A stretch of 64,000 nt of DNA from Blastomussa wellsi (lineage: Eukaryota > Cnidaria > Anthozoa > Scleractinia > Plerogyridae), in NCBI GenBank assembly GCA_947652115.1, contig OX393567.1, forward strand, positions 22,172,357 through 22,236,356, in the 5' to 3' direction. The number at the start of each line of letters is the position of its first letter. Position 1 is the first letter of the stretch. Shown one piece after another: positions 46,926 through 55,845 of this stretch. Position numbers and translations under genes: made by a program. A model generated the notes under the pieces. The model saw nothing but the letters and a program-made list of their open reading frames with translations. It was not told the DNA's origin and did no database searches.

Positions 46926-47360
46926 CAACCGGTAGGGGGGGGGGGGGGGGGACGATTCCCTATAAAAATGACGGGTTTGCTCGTTGTACCTTTTAGGGGG
47001 TAAAATTGATGGATTGGTACCGCTTAGGGTACTTTAAGCTAAACTTACCACCGCTAGAGTTGTCGCGGTACCTTTTAGGGTATTGAGCCAAGACATGACA
47101 AAAACTGTGTGTGATCGACTCCAATGGTTTTCTGATTTGAAGTTTTCATTTATGTGAACCATAGTTACAAACTTCCAGAATGTTGGTTAATTTGGTGTTT
47201 TAAAATTGGTTTCTCCAGTAGAAGTGGTGGTACCTATTAGGGTTGAAAATTTTGGGGGACCACGCCCACTAATCGAGATTCTGGTACCTTTTAGGGGTAC
47301 TTTTCAAAATTTCCGACGAGCACCCCGTCATTTTGATAGGGGGGTCCCCCCCGGGATTAA
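46926..47360. repeat. G-run-bounded TIR element with internal GGTACCTTTTAGGG motifs
   Basis: The left end has a long G run, then CCCTATAAAAATGACGGG; the right end has CCCCGTCATTTTGATAGGGG, then runs of G and C. These are inverted repeats. Inside, five copies of (G)GTACC(T/G)(T/A)TTAGGG occur at about 46985, 47016, 47069, 47229 and 47282. GATTAATC occurs on both outer flanks, a possible 8-base duplication that is itself palindromic. Confidence 0.7.
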
Positions 47361-47481
47361 TCGCTTGCATTAGCTATTTGCTTTACTTTCTATTGTAACG
47401 AATCGCTTTGTAACACTTTATTTTTACTCAGTCACCAACAGAACACTTTATGTTCTTTTTCTTTCGCAGGTCTTCATCAAA

Positions 47482-50400
47482 ATGGACTCGTTCTTGGGAC
47501 CTGTCCAGATTACCTTCATCATGATAATAAGCGCTCAAATCTACGAGACCATCGCCACATCCACTTTACAGCCAGCACCAGCAACATTAAGCCCAAGCGC
47601 GTCTTTTCTGTCGAGTTCGTCGACTTTGAGCAATAACGTGACTATGACTACGACATCAGGTGGCACAAAGGCAACCTCATCACAAAGAAACTCACCGGGA
47701 ACGACTAAGCAACAGAAAAGTTCTACCTCGGTGATAGCAGCAGCAAAATCTACGACATTATCCCAAAAGACGAGTAGTGTGGCCGCCATGTCAGCGACAA
47801 CCGTGGTGCAGACGGGCAATACGTCCCTCAAGTCAACGCAGTCATCAACGCAGTCACCAGAAACGTCACAGACACGTAGTGTTTCTACCACACCAGCAAA
47901 CAGCGCGTCACAGACGATAGCTTCTTCATATTCAAACACTGCCTCAGAGTCGACGAACGTCAGTCACTCAATCTCCTTTTCACGCCAAACACATATGACC
48001 GCTAACTATTCGTCAAGCCCTGCTTCTCGGTCGACATTATCCCAAAAGACGAGTAGTGTGGCCGCTGTGTCAGCGACAACCGTGATGCAGACGGGCAATA
48101 CGTCCGTCAAGTCAACGCAGTCAGTGTCTCTTGTGAGCCAGAAGAGTAGTGTTTCTACCACACCAGCAAAAAGCGCGTCACAGACGATAGCGTCTTCATA
48201 TTCAAACACTGCCTCAGAGTCGACGAGCGTCAGTCACTCAATCTCCTTTTCACGCCAAACACATATGACCGCTAACTACTCGTCAAGCTCTGCTTCTCGG
48301 TCAAGCGGCGCCGACAGTACAACTGTTCCCTCAGTAACGACGACTTCTTGGTCTTCAGTCCAGGGTCTGACAACATCTCCAGGTACCCATAGATCTAGCG
48401 TGTTGAGTTGGCATTACAATGCAGGCCCGTAGGGAGGGGGGTGCGAAGGGTGCGCTCGCAACCCCCTCCCCAACAGGCTTCGGAGGTCCACTTCTTTGTT
48501 GACCAATGATTTAAAAAACAGTGAATTCATAAAAAAATACAAATGGTATATATAGATTACTTCATAGAAAGTGCGACGTACGGATTTTTATTCACGAGTT
48601 GCAAAACTTTGGAAAACGAACGAGTGAGCGCAGCGAACGAGTGAGTTTTCCAAAGTTTTGCAACGAGTGAATAATAATCCGTACAAAGCACTTTCTATGC
48701 TGTAATTTGTTTATTATATATAACGAGTACTCAACCATTGTAAACTTAAAGCGATTTTTCTAGTCTATAATTAAAGAGTTAAACGCAGCGCTACGAGGAA
48801 AACAAAGCTGCAAATGCATTCTGATGGCTTTCCAAGCGAGATCTCTTTTAAATGGAAAAGAAAAATTACGGAGACGACAAGCTATCGTAAACAAGAACTT
48901 TATTTAAATAGCGGTATAAAACACACTGTGTTCATACTTTTTAAAATAAAAGCTTTTGCTATCGCATCGAGAAACGTCGCCATATAAGTGAATCAACTAC
49001 TGCGCGCAAATCAACTGGCGAATTTTTGAACAAAAGTTGTGATAACACAAGGAGTCGGTTCATTAAACAATAATTACGAAATCCATATTCAAAAGTGAAA
49101 TATTTACTTTACCCTGGTGTTCCCAAGAGTGCTTGAATTTTCTTAGAACGTCCACGGCTGCGTTGTATCAAAGCTACAATGAAAGTCTTTCATTTCTTGG
49201 CTTTCCCTTATCGACATTTAGTTTGTCTTCGCTCCGCCTGGAGAATGATTTTAGCATTTCCATATCATAACTGTGTTCTCAAGGTTTTGCTTGGCGTGTT
49301 TCTGATGGCTTTCCTTTCCATAAAGTTCTCAAAAGTACAAAATTTGTAGCCAAAACATAAACTGTCTTCGAGAGCTTGCAAACATACAGCGTGTTGTTTT
49401 CACAACCTCGTTGGAAACCATTTGAATTCCCGCGCTCTGATTGGTTAGGTCGTTCTACTCTTGATGCTGATTGGTTATATTTTTCACATGTGAAGAAAGC
49501 TATACGCGAAGCTGATTGGACGTATCGCTTTTCTCACATGTGAAAATATAGCAGATATAGAATTCTATCTGCAAGGTTTATTACCTAAAATTGTCGCTAT
49601 ATATATATATAATAAAGTATAGTTCTGTTCGGATTTTCAACTTCATTTCTAATTTTGTTCCTTTTGAATAGTGACATTATCTTCTAAAAGTGTAAAATAC
49701 GTTCGTAAAATAGACTCTGCGCGAAAAAAGAAAAACATTAAAGTTTAAAAGTTTGAGTGATGTCCTCGTTTTTAAGTTCGCTTTTGGCTGCCTGTTTTCA
49801 TATTATACTGCCTTCGAAACGCACGAGATGCGGTCTCAGACAACCTAGAGCCTCGAGTCTCCGGATCCCTCTAGAGCCTCGAGCCTACGGATCCCCCTAG
49901 AGCATCGAGCCTCCGGAACCCCCTGGAGCCTCCGGATCCCCCTATAGCCTCGAGCATCCGAATCCCCCTAGAGCCCCCGGATCCCCCTAGAGCCTAGAGC
50001 CTCCGAATCCCCTAGAGCCTCCGGATCCCCCTATAACCTCGAGCATCCGAATCCCCTAGAGCCTCCGGATTCCCCTATAGCCCCGAGCATCCGAATCCCC
50101 CTAGAGCCTCCGGATCCTCCTATAGCCTCGAGCATCCGAAACCCCTAGAGCCTCGAGCCTCCGGATCCCCCTAGAGCCTCGAGCCTCCGAAACCCCCTAG
50201 AGCCTCGAGCCTCCGGATTCCCCTCTAGCCTCGAGCCTCCGGCGCTCGTTCGCTCCGTCTCTTCATTGGATCACACCCTCCCAAAAGTAATCCTGTCTAC
50301 GGGCCTGCAATCCATCAAATATTTTTAACGCGAGCAAATACAGGCGTCTTTCTTGCCAAACCGTCGACCGGCCGGGAGTGAAGAAAGACGGCTGTATTCG

Positions 50401-51418
50401 CAGGCTTATCACGCCATGTGAAGCAGTCAAAACTGGGGAACGTCAGAAATTTATTAAACTGAAAGACATGTTCAGAGGAACCAATTACAATAGCTATACC
50501 CAAGATCAGGAATTTGATTACTGTTAACTGGTTAAACTTGGTTTTGCTTTGTACTATTTCAGTGTCGCTAAACTGGACTGAGTGGTCTGTCGACTCAGAC
50601 GATTGCCAAAAGCAATGCTCAGGGAAGGGTGGGACAGTGACGGCAAGTCGCCAGTGTTATTCACACTCAGTCACGCTGAATAACAGCCTTTGTACCAAAC
50701 ACAACAACTTGATAAAAGTGGTTAAATGCGATGAACCATATTGTCCAGTCTCAGGTTTGTTCGCTTAGTATTTAATTACCTAAAATACACGACCTTCCAG
50801 CCTTCTTGCATGATACAGGCCCCAGTCCCCCTGCTACACGACCGCGCACAGTTATTAAACCATTCTCGTCCCAAGAGCCGACTGGGCCTGTGCACGAGGA
50901 ACAAGTGGCTCTGGGGACACATGATTTGATTCGCTGAAATCAAACAGTGGGAGTCCAATCACATTATTAGCCGTTTTAAAATCCCTATGTCGTTAGCACG
51001 TTTAAAACGGTAGATGTGATTGAACTCCCTTTGTTGGATTTCAGCCAATCAAATCATGTGTCCCCAGAGCAACTCCCCAGAGCCCCTCGTGCCCCAGGTT
51101 CCGCCGGTAAGAGGGACAAGCGGCTCTAGCAGTAGTAGTAAAACTTTATTTAAACACGGAGAATCATCAGTTAAGCTAAAGGTTAAAAACTAAAACTCAT
51201 TACAACTGTAATGCTCTGGGGACTGCTCTGGGGACGAGAATGTTATTAAACGTCAAACAACAATCAGGACCCAGTCTTCAAAGCAAGTTAAAGCTCATCC
51301 AGTATTAGGCTTACGTTTAATAAAACTTTATTGGCTTGTACTTAATTACTTTTTTACAGGCACAGAAGCGTTCAGAGGTTCCATCTCCACAATTGCGGTC
51401 GGAATCCTGCTCATCATG
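47482..51418 (+). CDS. Mucin-like Ser/Thr-rich protein with a thrombospondin type 1 domain, C-terminal membrane tail (3' end unresolved)
   Basis: Exons 47482-48382, 50563-50754 and 51361-51418, all phase-consistent. An acceptor at 47469 (CTTTCGCAG) implies an upstream 5' UTR exon. Exon 1 (300 aa): signal peptide (PVQITFIMIISAQIYETIAT), then Ser/Thr/Pro-rich sequence, probably heavily O-glycosylated, with a two-copy internal repeat of about 90 aa. Exon 2 (aa 301-364) is one TSP1-like module: NWTEWS, CQKQCSGKGG, RQCY and a closing CDEPYCPVSG, all flanked by phase 1 introns as usual for shuffled modules. Exon 3 encodes GTEAFRGSISTIAVGILLI, hydrophobic, and ends in phase 2. Two acceptors could close the protein: 51977 (adds I-SHQE, stop) or 52374 (adds M-LTT, stop). 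The second would leave a short hydrophobic end compatible with a GPI signal. Extracellular adhesion or mucus role is inferred. Confidence 0.72.
47757..48302 (+). repeat. Two-copy coding repeat in the mucin-like exon
   Basis: A segment of 93 codons starting TLSQKTSSVAA is repeated from 48036 as TLSQKTSSVAAV. Both copies contain SASQTIASSYSNTASEST and SFSRQTHMTANYSSS. The period is 279 bases. The copies are nearly identical in DNA apart from a rewritten stretch at STQSPETSQTRS versus SVSLVSQKSS. Confidence 0.9.
48558..48700. repeat. Palindromic MITE, hairpin of about 140 bp
   Basis: CATAGAAAGTGCGACGTACG at 48563 pairs with CGTACAAAGCACTTTCTATG ending at 48700. The inner arms TTGCAAAACTTTGGAAAAC and GTTTTCCAAAGTTTTGCAA flank the centre GAACGAGTGAGCGCAGCGAA. 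It may be the end of a larger element reaching TA-rich DNA near 49610. Intronic in the mucin-like gene. Confidence 0.8.
49835..50245. repeat. Minisatellite, about 26-bp unit rich in CTCGAG and GGATCC
   Basis: Some 15 imperfect units of the form CCTCGAGCCTCCGGATCCCC + CTAGAG, with shortened variants. Lies in the intron before the TSP1 exon. Confidence 0.9.
50857..51245. repeat. Composite TIR element, CATTCTCGTCCC family (copy 2)
   Basis: Outer ends CATTCTCGTCCC and GGGGACGAGAATG are flanked on both sides by TTATTAAAC (9 bases). Inside is a second large inverted repeat: GGGGACACATGATTTGATT at 50914 versus AATCAAATCATGTGTCCCC near 51046, with an AACGGCTAAT-type centre (CCGTTTTAAA and TTTAAAACGG). 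A (TAG)-rich LINE-like tail lies near 51127-51160. Intronic in the mucin-like gene. Confidence 0.75.
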
Positions 51419-52636
51419 TAAGTTAATTTAGCATGACTTTGTACAGTTTAGAATCGCGATACTAGCGTGCACAGGCGGGATTGAATATATAAGCCAATCT
51501 CCGAAAGCTGACTGAGCCCGCACTACCGTTTGGTTTTGATCTTCAAGTAGTTGAAGACTAGCTAATAACGATACTCCCCCTCCCCCACCAACTTATCAAG
51601 ATCAAACCCTAGCGGTATTACCTTAAATTTGGGATAGGTGTGTGCCGCGAAGGATCTTCAAGTAAAACCTTATTTAATTGGAATTTGATACCCTATTTGA
51701 GGTTCAAACCCGATAAATGACAGCATATTCAAAGAAAAAGGTAGGAACAGGTCAACCTTATTTCGTTCCTGTAACGTTAATACTCTTAAAGGATTGTTCC
51801 GTTTAAACAGACAGTTCCTTTTTCGTTTAGCTTGCCGTTTCCGCACTGCAATTTTAGACGATGCAATTCTAGTTGATTTGATTTAGTCTCCTCAATTAGT
51901 AGTGTCTGTGTTCAGATAGTAACATTTGAGACTTTAATAAAGTGATTATTATTATTATTCGGGACTCTATTTACAGATCACACCAGGAATAATGCCAAAA
52001 GGAACGAGAACCTAAACACGCCATGCCCTATGCCGCGGCAAATACCCATATAGCCCATATATGAGTACCCTCCATGGAGAAAACATCCGTGAGCCCCCAC
52101 AGGGAGCCCATGACTTTGAGTGGCCGGATCCAACTCCCATACTACGTCATAGCATTTTCACAGACCGATCTACATTTTTAGACATACTTTCCTGCGTAAA
52201 GAGCAGTTCTGCTCCGCAAGTCATTGATCGTCATTGGCTCCAGCTACCAAATCACGATAAAATACTTAACCAACGATTTTTTTATGCGCGTATATTCACC
52301 ATCTATCCCATGCACATCAACAACTGGGTAAAGCAGCTCATTGCTGTCATTTTCCTATTTTTTTCTTTTTCAGGTTGACAACCTAGCTTTGTTTGCGGCT
52401 GAAACTGTTCTAGAGCTAAAAACTCCTCTCCAGGCTCGCCTGCTTCGTAACTTAGTGTGCAGGAGAATCAGAGTTGTAATTATATAGACTCCACATTTTG
52501 TAGAAAGAAAGATACAAAAGATATTTGACAGTAAGCTTAAATAATAAAAAACATGCAGTTTACCTAGGGAAGGAAGATAAGAAGAGTTACAATGCGATAA
52601 TTTAAACCAAGCCATTAGCAAGGAACCATTTGCAAG

Positions 52637-53038
52637 TTAATCATAACCATTACAATTTCCTCACAATTAATTGGTGCATAAACTGCTGTATTTTGCATTA
52701 ATTAATCTGTAAACTGGTAATTGGACAGTGTAATCGGACAGTTGGCTGTAATCGGACACCTGTAATCGGACAGTTACATAAGCCAATCATTTTAATTCTC
52801 GTCGGCTAAATCCACCAATCACCACCTTGATTACAATCACTATAACAACAAAAACTTACCCTTCACAGCGGGGGCTTTTCCAAAATGGCGGAATTTGTAA
52901 CTTTAGATAATATCTCTACCGTGTATATTTTTCGGAAATGAATCGCAATTATCATATTTTTAAGAATTGCTATTAAAAGCTTTTTCAAGGAAAACTTTTT
53001 GTTTTTCGGAAATTGTAATGGTTATGATTAATTGATAA
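52637..53038. repeat. TTAA-flanked MITE (piggyBac-like ends)
   Basis: Both ends read TTAA followed by inverted repeats: left TCATAACCATTACAATTTCC, right GGAAATTGTAATGGTTATGA then TTAA. About 400 bp. The interior has three TGTAATCGGACA units (52730-52770). The TTAA target and lack of coding capacity suit a piggyBac-type MITE. Confidence 0.8.
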
Positions 53039-53559
53039 CAGGACATCGTGCCGTCCAATTCTGACTGTAATCATACCCGTGATTAACAAATCAGACTCCC
53101 GCTTCGTGGTCGTCCGATTACAGACCGAATTGAACTCCACTCAGTCCTATTACCACTATAAAGCAATGACTAATCAAATGCTAACATTCCACATTCCACG
53201 TATCCATATATTAGTGATTAATTTTACTCGAACTTTCAACTTTAAAAAGGGCCACTGTCACACCTGATTATAGAACTTTTTATGTTCTAATTACCATGTT
53301 ACTGTGCCAAATACACCAATAAATTTGATAAACAGATTCCGCAGAACAAGAAAGAACAGGTATTTTGGGGAAGTAGTGCAGGATTACAAGGATGGAAGTG
53401 GATTGCAATTAATCAAAACTGAAATTTTGGTGAAATTTTTAATTTTTTAATAGTTGTTTCTTCTCAGTTTTCACCACTTTTAGCATTTTCTCCTTCTGTT
53501 GCAAGACAATAAAGCACGATTACAGCAATCTACAGGCCATACTTATTAAAATATGATAT

Positions 53560-53995
53560 AACAGGCGTGACAGTGTTCCTCTAAAAGCTATTTCGAAAAG
53601 AGCATTTAAAAGAAAAATTCATAAGTTGCTTCTAACTGTACTTGGGATTGAGGACTATTATGTTGACGCCCATTCTCTAATATTGAATTTCAATATAAGT
53701 AATTATTGTACCTTATAGTTTTAAACTTCGGTTGCAGTCGTATATCTCCTCTCTACTTTCTAGTTTGCTTTGCTCTTGCACTTGATTATTGTGTTGTTTT
53801 AATTTAACTTTGTTTTTTCTTTACCTTAACTTGTAACTACATGATAACCGTATCTTTTAACTTATAATGTAGCCATCTAATGCATAGCTTCTAATTTCGT
53901 AACATTGTAATAGTAAATGTAATCTTTATTGCTGATACTACTGATATTTTTTATTTATTTATTATTATACCCGCCTAGATTAGCTGACGCTATGC
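53560..53995 (+). mobile_element. Non-LTR retrotransposon C-terminal remnant and 3' UTR
   Basis: The plus strand reads VPLKAISKRAFKRKIHKLLL then GIEDYYVDAHSLI and a stop around 53700. This is the basic C-terminal tail seen in CR1/L2-like polyproteins, related to the copy at 15430 (FKRKIRMILFNIL). The 3' UTR continues to the (TTAT)n stretch near 53950-53968. Confidence 0.6.
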
Positions 53996-54054
53996 GCTGG
54001 TTAAGTAAATTATCGTTGTGAAAGATTTATCACGAGCATGGGGCAAAGAAAAAT

Positions 54055-54150
54055 GCTGAAACCCCGACAGGAATCGAACCCATGACCTCCCGAACACCGG
54101 ACGGGCGCTCTATCCACAAAGCTACGAGAACTCATGGAGAGCGAGGTTAT
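54055..54150 (-). mobile_element. tRNA-like SINE head
   Basis: The minus strand reads GTAGCTTTGTGGATAGAGCG in the A-box region and GGGTTCGATTCC as a good B box, then CTGTCGGGG. The acceptor stem is not closed by matching ends, so it is a SINE head, not a functional tRNA gene. Confidence 0.6.
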
Positions 54151-54296
54151 AATTAGAAAATAAATAAAAAATATCCATAAACATTTATTGCAGTAACCAC
54201 ACCGAAAGCGTTATTTTAGGCGAATTGAGGACTGTTCAATCGTTAAATTTGAGCTGGTTTTTCAAATTTTACGACTGAAGCAGCAGGGCAGTCCTC

Positions 54297-54455
54297 AATA
54301 GGCCATTTCCGAGATGCTGTTTTCCTCTATTTCAAGATCATTCTTGGTGCACAACCTTTCATATGGAAAGTGAGGTTTACTCGCACGTCTTTTGTCTTGA
54401 AAATCACACTCACTTCCATATGAAAGGTTGTGCAACTCGGAAATGGCTTATTCGC
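54297..54455. repeat. Palindromic MITE
   Basis: AATAGGCCATTTCCGAG at the left pairs with CTCGGAAATGGCTTATT at the right. Internal arms GCACAACCTTTCATATGGAA and TTCCATATGAAAGGTTGTGC form a second hairpin. Confidence 0.8.
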
Positions 54456-54717
54456 TGGGATAAGGTGGTGGCACCGTATGTCTGAATATTGTGCTTTTTG
54501 TCACATCTTGAAAGTGAAACTAATGTAACCATGGAGCACATGAATAGCCAAATAACAAGGAAATATTGGAACAAAATTTGATTTGATGGCGATCGCGGAA
54601 ACGTACAACAAAAGAAACAACAGGACGAAATGGTGCTGGCCAAGTCAAGTGTCGTAATATAAATAGTATTTGTAGAATAACAAATTAATGAATGTCCAAC
54701 AGTAGCAATTAAGCAGA

Positions 54718-54969
54718 CATGGTTTCTATGCGAATGCAGCCATAACACTACTGGAACAAAGACCTGAAAAGAAAATTTCATGCTTTGAACGAGATTCGAA
54801 CCCACGGCCTCTGCGTTACCGGTGCAATCCTCTACAAACTTGATCTATCAAAGCCACATGAGAGCGGCAGTACGTGGGTTAGCCCTTAAAGTGGACGAAA
54901 TACCTGGCGGGGTATGGTGAATTCCAGGTCTTTGTTCCAGTAGTGTTATGGCTGCGTTCGCATAGATCC
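54718..54969. repeat. Inverted-repeat element enclosing a tRNA-like segment
   Basis: The arm TCTATGCGAATGCAGCCATA plus ACACTACTGGAACAAAGACC (54724-54765) is repeated inverted at 54926-54967 (GGTCTTTGTTCCAGTAGTGT). Between them the minus strand carries a tRNA-like block with a B box GGGTTCGAATC (about 54790-54800) and an A-box-like TAGATCAAG region. Confidence 0.75.
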
Positions 54970-55593
54970 AAGTATTTGTAAACTTTTCAAATAAAAATGT
55001 TAGAACGCGGTAGCGTGTGTAAATACCAGAAACGAAAAAATAAAAATAAATCTTGTGTAAATGCTACAAAAACTGCAAAAGGAAACTTTTTTGTCTCTTG
55101 AATTCATTGACAACAGCTTCAAATACCCTAATGCTGGTTTATTTTCGCCGGCGGGATTAAGAATTCGGGCTCATCCTAGGGGGACGACCTGTGAAACAAC
55201 CTGTGGCGTAAAACGAAGAACGAACTTTGCCAGTTTCCATGTTTGCTTAATTTTACCTTTTTCTTTGTTGGAAAGTTTGTAATGTGAACATTTAGTCAAG
55301 GCTGAAATCAAGAAACATGCAAGATCTTTCTGTTTTTGGCTACTACCTGGAATGAAGCATTAACATTGCTATAAACCCTCCTTATGAGTAACACACACAC
55401 GCACCGAAAATACTGGCGCGTAACATTTCACGTGATATTGGCGGGATTAAGTCACGTGACCAACACTGCAAAGCATTGTCCATGCGCCTTGTAATTAGTG
55501 TATCACCCTTTCGATGCTTATCAGTCAACGTGCCACTTCATGGCAGCCATTCTGAAGACGTTTCCGCTTGCTTTCGGGAGCCACAACTGTTTA

Positions 55594-55845
55594 TCAGCCG
55601 TCGTCCCTGAAGTTATAGTTTCTCACTTTCAGTTTCTTGGGAGTGAGCTTAGCCTTTCCAGCAGCCTTTTTAGACAGTTCTGGCCGCGGTTTTGAGGGTC
55701 TAGTTTGAACTTCCGTTCGTCTCCCTTTCAGAGCGAACACGTCGCGTTGGGGCGAATCGCGCGTGGGTATGTGATCAGCTTCCAGGTCCTTCGCGACTGC
55801 GGTGCGTTGAGGAGAGCTGGGACGCGCTTTCCTGGGAGTGAGGTT
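55594..55845 (-). other. Open reading frame continuing CCDC57 beyond an in-frame TGA
   Basis: Directly after the TGA at 55846-55848, the same frame stays open for 83 codons to a second TGA at 55594-55596. It reads NLTPRKARPSSPQRTAVAKD, then a Lys/Arg/Pro-rich stretch, and ends KKLKVRNYNFRDDG. The composition and the VRNYN-type end look like the natural C-terminus of CCDC57, which from memory ends in a similar motif in vertebrates. Possible explanations: a genuine shortening, stop-codon readthrough, an allelic nonsense variant, or a base error in the assembly. A hidden intron is unlikely, since the only GT...AG pair across the stop is 22 bases apart. Confidence 0.65.

Larger units (their letters stand above)
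37901..47481. other. Gene-poor intergenic region
   Basis: Ten kilobases without a gene I can support, apart from the weak exon candidate at 38611-38863. Holds palindromic elements at 39990, 44322, 45555 and 46926 and a LINE remnant at 44840-45440. Between about 40100 and 44300 I see only AT-rich anonymous sequence. The frame at 41798-42007 begins with GTG and has no homology I know. Confidence 0.45.
51419..55593. other. Spacer between the mucin-like gene and CCDC57
   Basis: May hold the last exon of the mucin-like gene (51977 or 52374). A LINE-like 3' tail occurs at about 51880-51957. Otherwise MITEs, a LINE remnant and SINE heads as listed separately. No other coding sequence is recognisable; the frame at 52061-52378 has no known domain. 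Confidence 0.45.

Noticed and set aside
49835..50245. CRISPR-like array
   Set aside because: Units are contiguous and degenerate without unique spacers; it is a eukaryotic minisatellite in an intron.
54055..54150. Functional tRNA gene
   Set aside because: Good A- and B-box-like sequence, but the acceptor stem does not close; better explained as a SINE head. The same holds for 28140-28225, 38260-38350 and 54775-54850.
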